From NCBI GenBank assembly GCA_963719165.1, contig CAVRAV010000001.1:1116001-1180000 (forward strand): a stretch of DNA of 64,000 nt. The letters are read 5' to 3'. Below the pieces are notes generated by a model, which was given only the letters and a program-made list of their open reading frames with translations, was not told the origin of the DNA and ran no database searches. The stretch is from JAOUEA01 sp963719165. Lineage in GTDB: Bacteria; Actinomycetota; UBA4738; HRBIN12. This document shows, piece after piece, positions 33,462 through 42,655 of the stretch. The position numbers were made by a program, and so were the translations under genes. How positions within the stretch are numbered: position 1 is the first letter of the stretch; each line of letters begins with the position of its first letter.

Positions 33462-35143
33462 CCGAACGATCCATCGACATGGGGGCGGAGACCCCGAGGA
33501 GCCGCAGGAGGTTCGCGATCACCTGCTGGGTGCCCGCGCACAGCCACAGGCGTGCCTGGGTGAGAGCGGGGTCCTCGGACAGGACGGGACACTCCGTGTA
33601 GAAGCGGTGGAAGCGTCCCGCGAGCTCCAGCGCGGCGTGCGTGAGCCGATGCGGCGCACGCTGCCGAGCCGCGGTCGAGATCGCGCCGGGGACGTCGGCG
33701 AGGGAGCGCAGGAGCGCCGCCTCGGCGTCGGTCTGCAGGAGCCCGAGGTCCGCCTCCTGCACAGGCCCGAGCACCACGCCGCGCTCGGCCGCCCTGCGCA
33801 GGATGCTCGCGATGCGCGCATGCCCGTACTGCACGTAGTAGACGGGATTCTCCATCGTCTGCTGCTTCGCCACCTCGATGTCGAAGTTCATGGCGGAGTC
33901 GTTGGAGAACGACAGGAGCGTGAAGCGTGCGGCGTCCGTTCCCACCTCGTCGATCAGCTCGTCGAGCGTCACGAACTCCCCGGCGCGCGTGCTCATCTGA
34001 CACGGGCTCCCGTCGCGCAAGAACGCCACGAACTGGTAGAGCAGCGATCTCGACGCGCCTCGGGATCGAACCCCAGCGCTTGTGCAGCCCCCTTCACCCG
34101 GGCGATGTCGCCGTGGTGGTCGGCGCCCCAGACGTAGATGACGTGGTCGAAGCCGCGTCCGGAACTTGTCGATGAGGTAGGCGCAGTCGGCGGCGAAGTA
34201 GGTGTGCCGTGCCGTTGGACCGGATGACCACGCGGTCCTTGTCGTCGCCGAACGCCGTGGAGCGGAACCACACGGCGCCCTCGGCTTCGTAGATGGCCCC
34301 GGCCTCGCGGAGCCGCCGGATGGCTCGGCGATCTCGCCCCGGCGAGGTCGCGTTCGGGACGGTAGACGTCGAAGGCTGACCCCGAAGCGCTCGAGGGTGG
34401 CCTTGATCTCTCGAGGATCCGGACGGCGCCCGGTCGCGGAGGCGCTCGAGGCCGCACGTCGCTCCGGCGAGCGCCGCGATCGCCCAGGCCTTCGACGGCA
34501 AGGATATCGCGCGCGATATCCGTCGACGTATCCGCCCTGATAGCCGTCGTCGGGCAACTCCGCCTCGCGGCCCGAGAGCCGGAGGCACGCGGGCCTCGAC
34601 GGAGCGGCCGAACGGTCCATCTGCCCGCCGGCGTCGTTGAAGTAGTACTCGCGTTCGACCGACCGGCCCTGATGCTAGAGGATAGGCCAGCGCGTCGCCG
34701 ATCGCGGCATTGCGCGCATGGCCGATCGTGGAGGGGCCGGTGGGGTTGGCGAGCTCACGAACTCGACCTGGGCGCCGCTCGCCGCGTTGGGTCCCCGCAT
34801 CCGTAGCCGGCTGCCCTGGCCTCGGCGATCCCGAGCGCACGGTCGCATGCAGCCAGTCGTCCCGAGTGAACAGGTTCAGGAAGCCGGGCCCGGCGATCTC
34901 GACCCGCTCCACGAAGGGAGCCGGCGCAAGGGCGTCGGCCAGCGCCTGCGCGATCTCGCCCGGCGGCTTGCCCGCCGACGGGGCGATGGCCATGGCCACG
35001 TTCGTGGCGAAGTCCCCCTGGTCCTTCCGCTTGGGAGCGAGCAGCTGGGGCGCGGGGAGGTCCTCCGGCTCGATGCCGATCCGCGGGGCCGCCGCCGCCA
35101 GGCCGGCGCGGAGCCAGTCGGTCAGCTCCTGCTCGATGCTCAC
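33454..35143 (-). pseudogene. argS: Arginyl-tRNA synthetase, broken by several frameshifts
   Basis: Attaches arginine to tRNA-Arg. Clear ArgRS pieces are spread over three frames: start MSIEQELTDWLRAGLAAAAP with FATNVAMAIAPSAGKPPGEI, then ANPTGPSTIGHARNAAIGD (the HIGH region), EGAVWFRSTAFGDDKD, TYFAADCAYLIDKF, DHVIYVWGADHHGDIARVKG, and the C-terminal part GEFVTLDELIDEVGTDAARF with NPVYYVQYGHARIASILRRA. At least six frame changes fall between ~34,040 and ~34,850. Total span (1690 bases) is right for one gene, so indels nearly cancel. ATG overlaps the response-regulator stop, and the end overlaps lysA. An essential gene with intact borders points to poor consensus rather than decay. Confidence 0.85.
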
Positions 35144-35526
35144 GCCCGGTCGCTCTCGCCCGCCAGCCGTCGACGCACCGTCCCGATCAGCTCCGCCGGA
35201 TCGAACGGCTTCGTCAGGTAGTCCGCGCCGAACGCCTCTCCCTGCGCGCGGTCCTCCTCCATCACGCGCGCGGTCAAGAAGACGATGGGCACCTCGGCGA
35301 ACGACGGGTCTTGGCGCAGCCGGGCCGCGACTTGGTAGCCGTCGAGGCCCGGCATCATGACGTCGAGGATGAGGGCATCGGGTGGGTCCGCGAGCGCCTG
35401 AACGACGGCCTCGTCGCCCCGAGACGCGGTCTCTACCCGGAACCCCTCCAGACGGAAGTTCACCTGGAGCAACCGGAGCATGGCGGGATCGTCGTCGACG
35501 AGCAGTACGCGCGGGCCCTCCGTCAT
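35140..35526 (-). CDS. Single-domain response regulator
   Basis: 128-residue CheY-like receiver with no output domain. The phosphoacceptor is D55 in LILDVMMPG, with acidic pair D11-D12, switch T85, and K106 in TKPFDP, so it should be phosphorylatable. No histidine kinase lies nearby. Its stop overlaps the argS start (ATGA), and it heads the argS-lysA-hom-thrC-thrB operon, an odd place for a signalling protein. The ATG at 35526 is 7 nt after a TATCCT element. Confidence 0.92.
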   Translation of the reverse strand: MTEGPRVLLVDDDPAMLRLLQVNFRLEGFRVETASRGDEAVVQALADPPDALILDVMMPGLDGYQVAARLRQDPSFAEVPIVFLTARVMEEDRAQGEAFGADYLTKPFDPAELIGTVRRRLAGESDRA

Positions 35527-35533
35527 GGGTTCG

Positions 35534-35539
35534 AGGATA
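35534..35539 (-). promoter_or_regulatory. Putative -10 element of the response regulator-argS-lysA-hom-thrCB operon
   Basis: TATCCT on the minus strand ends 7 nt before the ATG at 35526; no Shine-Dalgarno lies between. A -35 match is not seen. Confidence 0.5.
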
Positions 35540-35659
35540 CCGGCCGGCGCCGGCCCGACCGGTACGTCGACCCTCGCTGGAGCCCCGCCCGGGGCCGGTC
35601 CGGCCGAGCCCGGCGGTGGACGGGCCCCCGGGAGCCCGTTGCTAGACTCCGTGCCACTG

Positions 35660-35731
35660 GCCCCCGTAGCTCAGCGGATAGAGTGCCGGCCTCCGGAGCC
35701 GGAAGCGCAGGTTCGAGTCCTGCCGGGGGCA
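35660..35731 (+). tRNA. tRNA-Arg (anticodon CCG)
   Basis: A 72-nt cloverleaf can be drawn: acceptor stem GCCCCCG with CGGGGGC, D arm GCTC...GAGT, anticodon stem CCGGC with GCCGG enclosing the loop CTCCGGA, T arm GCAGG-TTCGAGT-CCTGC, discriminator A. Loop positions 34-36 read CCG, which decodes the arginine codon CGG. CCA is not encoded. It lies between the response regulator operon (divergent) and pdxH. Confidence 0.95.
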
Positions 35732-35750
35732 CCGCTGACACGGCGGGCCG

Positions 35751-35756
35751 TACGAT
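35751..35756 (+). promoter_or_regulatory. Putative -10 element for pdxH
   Basis: TACGAT, 10 nt before the ATG at 35767 and directly after the tRNA gene. It overlaps another in-frame ATG at 35755, which it argues against as the start. Confidence 0.35.
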
Positions 35757-35766
35757 GACACCCTCC

Positions 35767-36420
35767 ATGACGGACCCACGGACGATGCATGCCCCTTCCG
35801 GCTTTCACGAAGATCGGCCGCTCGAGCGTGGCGACCTCCTGGAGGACCCGATCGAGCTCTTCCGCCGATGGCTCGCAGATGCGGAGACGGGCCGGGGTGC
35901 CGCTCCCGAACGCGATGGCGCTCGCGACGGCAGGTGCGGACGGGCGGCCATCGGTGCGCCACGTCCTGCTCCGCGGCGTGGACGAGCGGGGATTCGAGTT
36001 CTTCACGAACTACCGCAGCCGCAAGAGCCGACAGCTCGACGAGAACCCCAATGCCGGGCTCGTGTTCCTATGGAAGGAACTCGATCGCCAGGTGAACGTG
36101 ACCGGCTCGGTTCGCCGAACCTCGGCCGAGGACTCCGATGCGTACTTCGCCACGCGGCCGCGCGACGCGCAGCTGGGTGCCTGGGCGTCACACCAGAGCG
36201 AGGTCCTCACGGGACGCGACGAGCTCGAAGCGCGGCTGGCCGAGGCGGAGGCCGGCACCCGGAGACCGTCCCGCGACCCTCGTACTGGGGGGGCTTCCTC
36301 GTGTCCCCGGACACGATCGAGTTCTGGCAGGGGCGACGTCACCGTCTGCACGACCGCTTCCGCTTCACCGCCGGAGCGGTCGCGGGCGATCCCTGGCTCA
36401 TCGAACGCCTTTCGCCTTAG
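35767..36420 (+). pseudogene. pdxH: Pyridoxamine 5'-phosphate oxidase PdxH, two compensating frameshifts
   Basis: FMN enzyme that oxidises PNP or PMP to pyridoxal phosphate. Three stretches are recognisable: MTDPRTMHAPSGFHEDRPLE and DPIELFRRWLADAE (frame 1), then PLPNAMALATAGADGRPSVR, HVLLRGVDERGFEFFTNYRS and RKSRQLDENPNAGLVFLWKE in a second frame, then WGGFLVSPDTIEFWQGRRHR with LHDRFRF back in frame 1. Changes occur near 35,893 and 36,262 and cancel. Restored length of ~217 residues is right for PdxH. All key motifs remain, so sequence errors are likely. Confidence 0.85.
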
Positions 36421-36444
36421 CGGCGATCCGGCCCCGCGCAAGGG

Positions 36445-36463
36445 GGACCATCGGCCCTGGTCC
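36445..36463 (+). terminator. Possible weak hairpin after pdxH
   Basis: GGACCA and TGGTCC flank a 7-nt loop 24 bp after the pdxH stop and just before nifJ. No T-run follows. It may slow transcription into nifJ; this is only a structural guess. Confidence 0.25.
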
Positions 36464-36480
36464 GGTCCCTCCGGGCCATC

Positions 36481-39400
36481 ATGCTGGCACCCATGAGGGT
36501 CGAGTCCGCGCACGTACAGATCGGTGGGCACGCCTCCGTCACGGTGGACGGCAACGAGGCCGTCGCGGCGGTGGCTCATCGGTTGAGCGAGGTGATCGCC
36601 ATCTATCCGATCACCCCGTCCTCGCCGATGGCCGAGCTCGCCGACGCCTGGTCGGCGCTCGGTGGCACGAACCTGTGGGGCGCCGTGCCCGAGGTGATCG
36701 AGATGCAGAGCGAGGGTGGCGTCGCCGGAGCGCTGCACGGCGCCATCCAGACCGGGGCGCTCGCCACCACGTTCACCTCCTCGCAGGGCTTGCTCCTGAT
36801 GCTGCCCGACATGTTCAAGATCGCGGGGGAGCTCACGCCGTTCGTGATGCACGTGGCTGCGCGGACGCTGGCCACCCACGCGCTCTCGATCTTCGGAGAC
36901 CACTCCGACGTGATGGCGGCACGCGCCACGGGCTTCGCGATGCTCGCGTCGTCCTCGGTTCAGGAGGCCCAGGACTTGGCTCTCGTGGCTCACGCGGTCA
37001 CGCTCGTAACGCGCGTGCCCTTCCTGCATTTCTTCGACGGCTTCCGCACGTCCCACGAAGTGAGCAAGATCCAGCCGCTCCGCGACGCCGATCTCCGCGC
37101 GCTGATATCGGACGCGCTCGTGCGCGAGCACCGCGCGAGGGCACTGTCGCCCGAGCACCCCCGTCTGCGCGGCTCGGCGCAGAACCCCGACGTCTTCTTC
37201 CAGGCGCGCGAGGCCTCGAGCCCCTTCCACGCGGCCGTCCCCGACGCCGTGGCGGGTGCGATGAGCCGGCTGGCGGAGCGGACAGGGCGGCCCTACCGGC
37301 TCTTCGACTACGTGGGGCATCCGGGCGCCGATCGCGTCGTCATCCTCATGGGATCGGGGTGCGGAGCGGCGGAGGAAGCCGTCGAGGCGATGGTCGGCCG
37401 CGGGGAGAAGGTCGGGATGGTGAAGGTTCGACTCTTCCGGCCGTTCTCCCCCGAGGCGTTCGTGGCGGCGATCCCCACCACCGTTCGCGCGGTCGTGGTC
37501 CTCGATCGCACGAAGGAGCCCGGTGCGCCAGGAGACCCGCTCTATCAGGACGTCGTGACCGCGCTCACGGAGGAGGTCGCGGCCGGGCGCGCGCGCTTCC
37601 CGGGCGGGATGCCGCGCGTGAGCGGCGGCCGATACGGACTGTCCTCCAAGGAGTTCACGCCTGCCATGGCCAAGGCCGCCCTCGACGCCCTCGACGAGGA
37701 CGAGCCGCGTGGGCACTTCACGGTCGGGATCGTCGATGACGTGAGCCACTCGCACCTTCGGATCGACCCCAACTTCGACACCGAGCCCGACGACGTCGTA
37801 CGAGCGGTCTTCTACGGCCTCGGGAGCGACGGCACGGTGAGCGCCAACAAGAACTCCATCAAGATCATCGGCGAGCAGACCGGCCTGTACGCGCAAGGGT
37901 ATTTCGTGTACGACTCGAAGAAGGCGGGCGGCGTGACGGTCTCCCACTTGCGCTTCGGGCCCAACCCGATCAGATCGACCTACTTGATCCGTGAGGCCGG
38001 GTTCGTGGCATGCCATCAGTTCGAGCGCCTGGAGCGCGAAGACGTGCTCCGGGTGGCCGGCCGAGGCGCCACGTTCCTGTTGAACAGCCCGTACGGGCCG
38101 GAGGAAGTGTGGACGCGCCTGCCCGTGGAAGTTCGTCGCCAGATCGTTCTCAAGGGCTTGCGCTTCTACGTCGTCGACGGCTACGCGGTGGCTAAGCGGG
38201 CGGGGCTCGGGACGCGGATCAACACCGTCATGCAGACCTGCTTCTTCGCGCTCGCCGACATCCTCCCGCGGGAACAGGCCACGCAAGCCATCAAGCAGGC
38301 GATCGTGAAGTCATACGGTCGACGGGGGGAGACGGTGATCACGCGCAACTTCGCCGCCGTGGACGGGGCACTCGACGCCCTGCACCGGGTTCAGGTACCC
38401 GGCGAGATCGGCTCGGGCCCGTCGATGCAGACGCCGGTCCCACCCCAAGCGCCGGATTTCGTTCAGCGCGTGACGGCCGCCATGGTGGCCGGTGAAGGAG
38501 ACCGCCTGCCCGTCAGCGCCCTTCCCGTGGACGGCACGTTCCCGACCGACACCGCGCGCTGGGAGAAGCGCAGCATCGCACGGGAGATCCCCGTCTGGGA
38601 CCCGGCGATCTGCATCGACTGCGCGAAATGCGCCCTGGTCTGCCCGCACGCCGCGATCCGCATGAAGGTCTTCGAGCCCGCAGCCACCGAGGGGGCTCCA
38701 GAGGGGTTCAAGCACAAGGAGTGGATGGACCGTGAGCGGCCCGGGCGGCGCATGACGATCCAGGTGGCTCCCGACGACTGCACGGGCTGTGGCATCTGCG
38801 TCGATGTCTGCCCCGCGCGGAGCAAGGAGGAGGTCAAGCACAAGGCGATCGACATGGAACCCAAGGAACCGCGCCTGTTTGCCGAGCGCGGCTGGTTCGA
38901 CTTCTTCCTGGGCATCCCGGATCCGGAGCCGGAGAGCGTCCGTGCGGACACCGTGAAGGGCTCGCAGCAGCTGTCGCCCCGGTTCGAGTTCTCGGGGGCG
39001 TGCGCCGGATGCGGAGAAACGCCCTACCTGAAGCTCATCACGCAGCTCTTCGGCGATCGCATGGTGGTGGCCAATGCCACCGGTTGCTCATCGATCTATG
39101 GCGGCAACCTGCCCACCACGCCTTGGTCGGTCGGGCCCGATGGCCGCGGGCCCGCATGGTCGAACTCCCTGTTCGAGGACAACGCGGAGTTCGGCCTCGG
39201 TATGCGCCTGGGCATCGACGCCCGCGCACGGCTCGCCCTCGACCTGCTCGATGACCTGGCCGACGAGCTGGGAGAGACGCTTGTGCGCGAGCTTTCAGCG
39301 AACGTGAACGTCCGGTCGCGCCCCGACATCGAGCGACAGCGCATGCGCGTGGATGAGCTCCGCAAGCGGCTCGCGCGGGTGGACGTGGCGCCGGCGCTGA

Positions 39401-40134
39401 ACCTCGATTCGGTCGCGGACGCGCTCGTCCCTACCAGCGTGTGGATCGTTGGCGGAGACGGCTGGGCCTACGACATCGGCTTCGGAGGACTCGATCACGT
39501 CCTGGCGACCGGGCGCAACGTGAACGTGTTAGTGCTGGACACGGAGGTCTACTCCAACACCGGAGGGCAGGCGTCCAAGGCGACCGCCCGCGGCGCGGTC
39601 GCCAAGTTCGCCGCGGCGGGAAAGTCCGGGAACAAGAAGGACCTGGGCATGATCGCGACGGCCTACGGCAACGTGTATGTCGGCCAGATCGCCATGGGCG
39701 CCGACATGCCGCAGACCGTCAAGATCCTCTCGGAGGCGGAGGCGCACCCGGGCCCATCGCTCGTGATCGCCTACAGCCACTGCATCGCTCACGGCATCGA
39801 TATGTCGAAGGGGATGGAGCATCAGCGCGACGCTGTGCGATCGGGGTATTGGCCGCTCTGGCACTACGCGCCGGAGGCCGCGGCGGCGGGCGAGCACCCC
39901 TTCATCCTCGACGCCAAGGCGCCCACGATCCCCCTCAAGATGTTCGCGCAGACCGAGGCCCGCTTCGCGATGCTCGCGCGCATCGATCCGGGGCGCGCCG
40001 AAGACCTGGCTCGCGAGGCCCAGCGCGACGTGGACGCCCGCCGCCACCTGTACGAACAGATGGCAGGCATCGATCGTGACGGCGAGTCGCCTGAGGCGGC
40101 GTCCGGGCCGAGTGACGAGGGTGAGGCGCCGTGA
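36481..40134 (+). CDS. nifJ: Pyruvate:ferredoxin (flavodoxin) oxidoreductase, single-chain
   Basis: 1217-residue homodimeric-type PFOR that converts pyruvate and CoA to acetyl-CoA and CO2 with reduced ferredoxin. Domain order is intact: pyrimidine-binding domain with IAIYPITPSSPMAELAD (~40), domain II/III to ~680, two [4Fe-4S] motifs CIDCAKCALVCP (~711) and CTGCGICVDVCP (~766), and the TPP domain with the proximal-cluster cysteines in CAGCGE (~840) and GGDGWAYDIGFGG (~990). Start could also be the ATG four codons later (MRVESAHV). Oxygen-sensitive in most bacteria, yet the window also codes for an aa3 oxidase. Stop overlaps the DHOD-like gene. Confidence 0.96.
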   Translation: MLAPMRVESAHVQIGGHASVTVDGNEAVAAVAHRLSEVIAIYPITPSSPMAELADAWSALGGTNLWGAVPEVIEMQSEGGVAGALHGAIQTGALATTFTSSQGLLLMLPDMFKIAGELTPFVMHVAARTLATHALSIFGDHSDVMAARATGFAMLASSSVQEAQDLALVAHAVTLVTRVPFLHFFDGFRTSHEVSKIQPLRDADLRALISDALVREHRARALSPEHPRLRGSAQNPDVFFQAREASSPFHAAVPDAVAGAMSRLAERTGRPYRLFDYVGHPGADRVVILMGSGCGAAEEAVEAMVGRGEKVGMVKVRLFRPFSPEAFVAAIPTTVRAVVVLDRTKEPGAPGDPLYQDVVTALTEEVAAGRARFPGGMPRVSGGRYGLSSKEFTPAMAKAALDALDEDEPRGHFTVGIVDDVSHSHLRIDPNFDTEPDDVVRAVFYGLGSDGTVSANKNSIKIIGEQTGLYAQGYFVYDSKKAGGVTVSHLRFGPNPIRSTYLIREAGFVACHQFERLEREDVLRVAGRGATFLLNSPYGPEEVWTRLPVEVRRQIVLKGLRFYVVDGYAVAKRAGLGTRINTVMQTCFFALADILPREQATQAIKQAIVKSYGRRGETVITRNFAAVDGALDALHRVQVPGEIGSGPSMQTPVPPQAPDFVQRVTAAMVAGEGDRLPVSALPVDGTFPTDTARWEKRSIAREIPVWDPAICIDCAKCALVCPHAAIRMKVFEPAATEGAPEGFKHKEWMDRERPGRRMTIQVAPDDCTGCGICVDVCPARSKEEVKHKAIDMEPKEPRLFAERGWFDFFLGIPDPEPESVRADTVKGSQQLSPRFEFSGACAGCGETPYLKLITQLFGDRMVVANATGCSSIYGGNLPTTPWSVGPDGRGPAWSNSLFEDNAEFGLGMRLGIDARARLALDLLDDLADELGETLVRELSANVNVRSRPDIERQRMRVDELRKRLARVDVAPALNLDSVADALVPTSVWIVGGDGWAYDIGFGGLDHVLATGRNVNVLVLDTEVYSNTGGQASKATARGAVAKFAAAGKSGNKKDLGMIATAYGNVYVGQIAMGADMPQTVKILSEAEAHPGPSLVIAYSHCIAHGIDMSKGMEHQRDAVRSGYWPLWHYAPEAAAAGEHPFILDAKAPTIPLKMFAQTEARFAMLARIDPGRAEDLAREAQRDVDARRHLYEQMAGIDRDGESPEAASGPSDEGEAP

Positions 40135-41174
40135 GCGTCGACCTCGGCACGCGGTACCTGGGCATGGATCTCGCGAACCCGGTCGTGCCCTCAGCCTCGC
40201 CGATGGGTCAGCGCGTGGGAACCCTGAAGGCGTTGGAGGAGGCGGGGGCGGCGGCCGTGGTCCTTCCGTCCCTGTTCGAGGAGCAGGTCGAGCACGAGGA
40301 ACTGCAGATCGCGGGCGCCCTCGACGTCGGCGCGGATACGTTCGCCGAGGCGCTCACGTACCTCCCCGACTTCGAGGCCTACAACACCGACGCCACGGCC
40401 TATCTCCATCACGTGGAGGCAGCGAAGTCCGAGCTCACGATCCCGGTGATCGGGAGCCTCAACGGGATCTCGCCGGGCGGCTGGCTCGGTTACGCCCGAC
40501 GGATCCAGGAGGCGGGCGCCGACGCCTTGGAGCTGAACGTGTACTTCATCGCCGCCGACCCCGACGAGACGCCGGATGCGGTTGAGGACCGATACGTCGA
40601 CCTCGTGCGGGCCGTTCGCGCCGAGATCTCCATCCCGCTCGCGGTCAAGATCGGGCCCTACTTCTCCTCCGTCGGACACATGGCGAATCGGCTCGTAGCG
40701 GCCGGGGCGGACGGCCTCGTGCTCTTCAACCGATTCATGCAACCCGACATCGACCTCGACACGCTCACGATCGATCCCACCCTCAAGCTCTCCTCGTCCG
40801 AGGAGCTCACGCTCCAACTGCGGTGGATCGGCGTTCTGCGCGATCGCGTGAACGCGTCCATCGCCTGCACGACCGGCGTGCACACGGCCGCGGACGCGCT
40901 GAAGGCCCTGTTGGTGGGCGCCGACGTGACGATGATGGCGAGCGCCCTGCTGCACCACGGCCCCTCACACGTGACGTCGGTGCTCGAAGGCATCGACACG
41001 TGGCTCGAGGAACACGGCTACGACAGCGTCGAGCAGGCGAAGGGCTCGATGAGCATGGGCAACGTGCCGAATCCGGTGGCGTTCGCCCGCGCGAACTACG
41101 CCCGGCTGGTGACGTCCTTCACGAGCCCCTACGACTGGCGGATGGCGGAGCCGGAGGGCGACCTGCGGGCCTAG
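40131..41174 (+). CDS. Dihydroorotate dehydrogenase-like protein linked to nifJ
   Basis: 347-residue TIM-barrel flavoprotein of the DHOD superfamily, class 1-like, not the biosynthetic PyrD, which is encoded at 47.5 kb. It begins VDLGTRYLGMDLANPVVPSA and has IPVIGSLNGISPGGW, ALELNVYF in place of the class 1 NxSCPN loop, and VKIGPYFSS and TTGVHTAADALKALLVGAD. The loop cysteine is absent, so ordinary dihydroorotate oxidation is doubtful. GTG overlaps the nifJ stop (GTGA), so the two are translationally coupled. Members next to nifJ are known in several phyla; their role is undefined, perhaps an electron acceptor or repair partner. Confidence 0.85.
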   Translation: MSVDLGTRYLGMDLANPVVPSASPMGQRVGTLKALEEAGAAAVVLPSLFEEQVEHEELQIAGALDVGADTFAEALTYLPDFEAYNTDATAYLHHVEAAKSELTIPVIGSLNGISPGGWLGYARRIQEAGADALELNVYFIAADPDETPDAVEDRYVDLVRAVRAEISIPLAVKIGPYFSSVGHMANRLVAAGADGLVLFNRFMQPDIDLDTLTIDPTLKLSSSEELTLQLRWIGVLRDRVNASIACTTGVHTAADALKALLVGADVTMMASALLHHGPSHVTSVLEGIDTWLEEHGYDSVEQAKGSMSMGNVPNPVAFARANYARLVTSFTSPYDWRMAEPEGDLRA

Positions 41175-41223
41175 ACAGATGCGGACCGCGCCGCCGCCTC
41201 GGATGACCCGCCGCCCGGCGCGG

Positions 41224-41229
41224 TACGCT
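41224..41229 (+). promoter_or_regulatory. Putative -10 element for the M20 peptidase gene
   Basis: TACGCT ends 7 nt before the GTG at 41237, with no ribosome site between. Leaderless transcript inferred. Confidence 0.5.
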
Positions 41230-41236
41230 CCGGCCC

Positions 41237-42616
41237 GTGGACACGGACGCACTCCGCCGCCGCGTCGGGGACGGCATGCCGCAGACCGTCGACGACCTCG
41301 CACGGCTCGTGGCGATCCCCTCTGTCGGGCACGCCGGCTACGACCCGGCGAACGTGCGGGCCTCCGCCGAGGGTGTGCGCGACATCTTGGCCGAGGCCGG
41401 CGTTGCCGACGCCCGCCTGATCGAGCTCGACGGCGGGCATCCCGCGGTGTTCGGGGCGATCGCCGGCCCCGAGGGCGCCCCCACGGTCCTGCTCTATGCC
41501 CATCACGACGTGCAGCCCGAGGGCGACGCATCCGCTTGGACGACGCCACCGTTCCAGCCGGACATCCGCAACGGGCGTATGTACGGGCGCGGTTCGGCCG
41601 ACGACAAGAGCGGCGTCGCGGTACACGCCGCCGCCCTGCGAGCGCTCGGCGTTCACGAAGGCGTCGCGCTGCCCGTGACCGTGAAACTCCTCGTCGAGGG
41701 AGAGGAGGAATGCACCACCGAGCACCTGCCGGAACTCGTTCGAGGCCACGCGGACCTCCTGCGCGCCGACATCGCCGTGATCGCCGACGGCGGCAACACG
41801 CGCACCGGTGTGCCCACGGTCGACACGAGCGTGCGTGGGGTCACGGACTGCACGATCACCGTGCGCGTCTTGCCGATCGCCCAACACAGCGGGGCCTACG
41901 GCGGCCCCGTCCCCGACGCGATCACGGCCCTCGCGCGGGTCATCGCCTCGCTGCACGACGACGCGGGCGAGGTCGCGATCGAGGGCCTCCGCTCGTTCAC
42001 GTGGGAGGGCTCGCCGGTCACCGAGGACGAGATCCGGCGCGACTCGGGGATGTACGACGAGGTCGAGTTGATCGGCACCGGACCGCTCGCCGACCGTCTC
42101 CTGTCGAAGCCGGCGGTAGCCGTCCTCGGGTTCGACGCGCCCCGCGTCGCCGAGTCGTCGAATCAGATCGTGCCGATGGCGCGCGCTCGCGTCTCGCTGC
42201 GTCTGGCTCCCGGCGACGATCCGGTCGCGGCGCGCGAGGCGCTGATCGCCCACCTCCGTGCCGCCGCGCCATGGGGAGTGCGCGTCGAGATCGACGGCGA
42301 TGCGGAAGCGGGGATGGGCTACATGGTCGACACCTCGACGCCCGCGTACGCGGCCGCGAAGGAAGCGCTCTCCGAGGCCTTCGGCGCGGCCGTCGAGGAG
42401 CACGGCAGTGGGGGCTCGATCCCCCTCGTGCCCTTGCTCGCGGAGACGTTCCCGGGCATCGCGGTGCTGATCTGGGGGGCCGGCGACGAGAAGTCCAACT
42501 GGCACTCCCTGGACGAGAGCGTGGACCTCGCCGACCTCGAGCACCTCGCGCTCGCCGAGGCGCTGTTCATCCGCAACCTTGAGCGCAACCTCGGCGCACC
42601 CGGCCACCCCGCGTGA
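41237..42616 (+). CDS. M20-family metallopeptidase / dipeptidase
   Basis: 459-residue cytoplasmic zinc dipeptidase of the CNDP-like M20 group. Metal and catalytic motifs: LLYAHHDVQPEG (~94-105), GRGSADDKSG (~118-127), and the general-base EGEEECT (~155-161); the later LLAETFPGIAVLIWGAG and EKSNWHSLDESV contain the last His ligand. The dimerisation domain lies at ~205-320. Substrate likely short peptides, not determined. GTG at 41237 is supported by the -10 spacing and the family start. No operon partner upstream; bpa follows after 39 bp. Confidence 0.92.
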   Translation: MDTDALRRRVGDGMPQTVDDLARLVAIPSVGHAGYDPANVRASAEGVRDILAEAGVADARLIELDGGHPAVFGAIAGPEGAPTVLLYAHHDVQPEGDASAWTTPPFQPDIRNGRMYGRGSADDKSGVAVHAAALRALGVHEGVALPVTVKLLVEGEEECTTEHLPELVRGHADLLRADIAVIADGGNTRTGVPTVDTSVRGVTDCTITVRVLPIAQHSGAYGGPVPDAITALARVIASLHDDAGEVAIEGLRSFTWEGSPVTEDEIRRDSGMYDEVELIGTGPLADRLLSKPAVAVLGFDAPRVAESSNQIVPMARARVSLRLAPGDDPVAAREALIAHLRAAAPWGVRVEIDGDAEAGMGYMVDTSTPAYAAAKEALSEAFGAAVEEHGSGGSIPLVPLLAETFPGIAVLIWGAGDEKSNWHSLDESVDLADLEHLALAEALFIRNLERNLGAPGHPA

Positions 42617-42640
42617 TCGTCGCGGACCTGGATCCGCTGT

Positions 42641-42646
42641 TAGGTT
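42641..42646 (+). promoter_or_regulatory. Putative -10 element for bpa
   Basis: TAGGTT ends 9 nt before the bpa ATG. Here a GGAG also lies 5 nt before the ATG, so leaderless and leadered readings are both possible. Confidence 0.4.
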
Positions 42647-42655
42647 GGAGCCCCT

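Noticed and set aside
35751..35757. ATG at 35755 as pdxH start
   Set aside because: It lies within the putative -10 element; the ATG at 35767 fits better.
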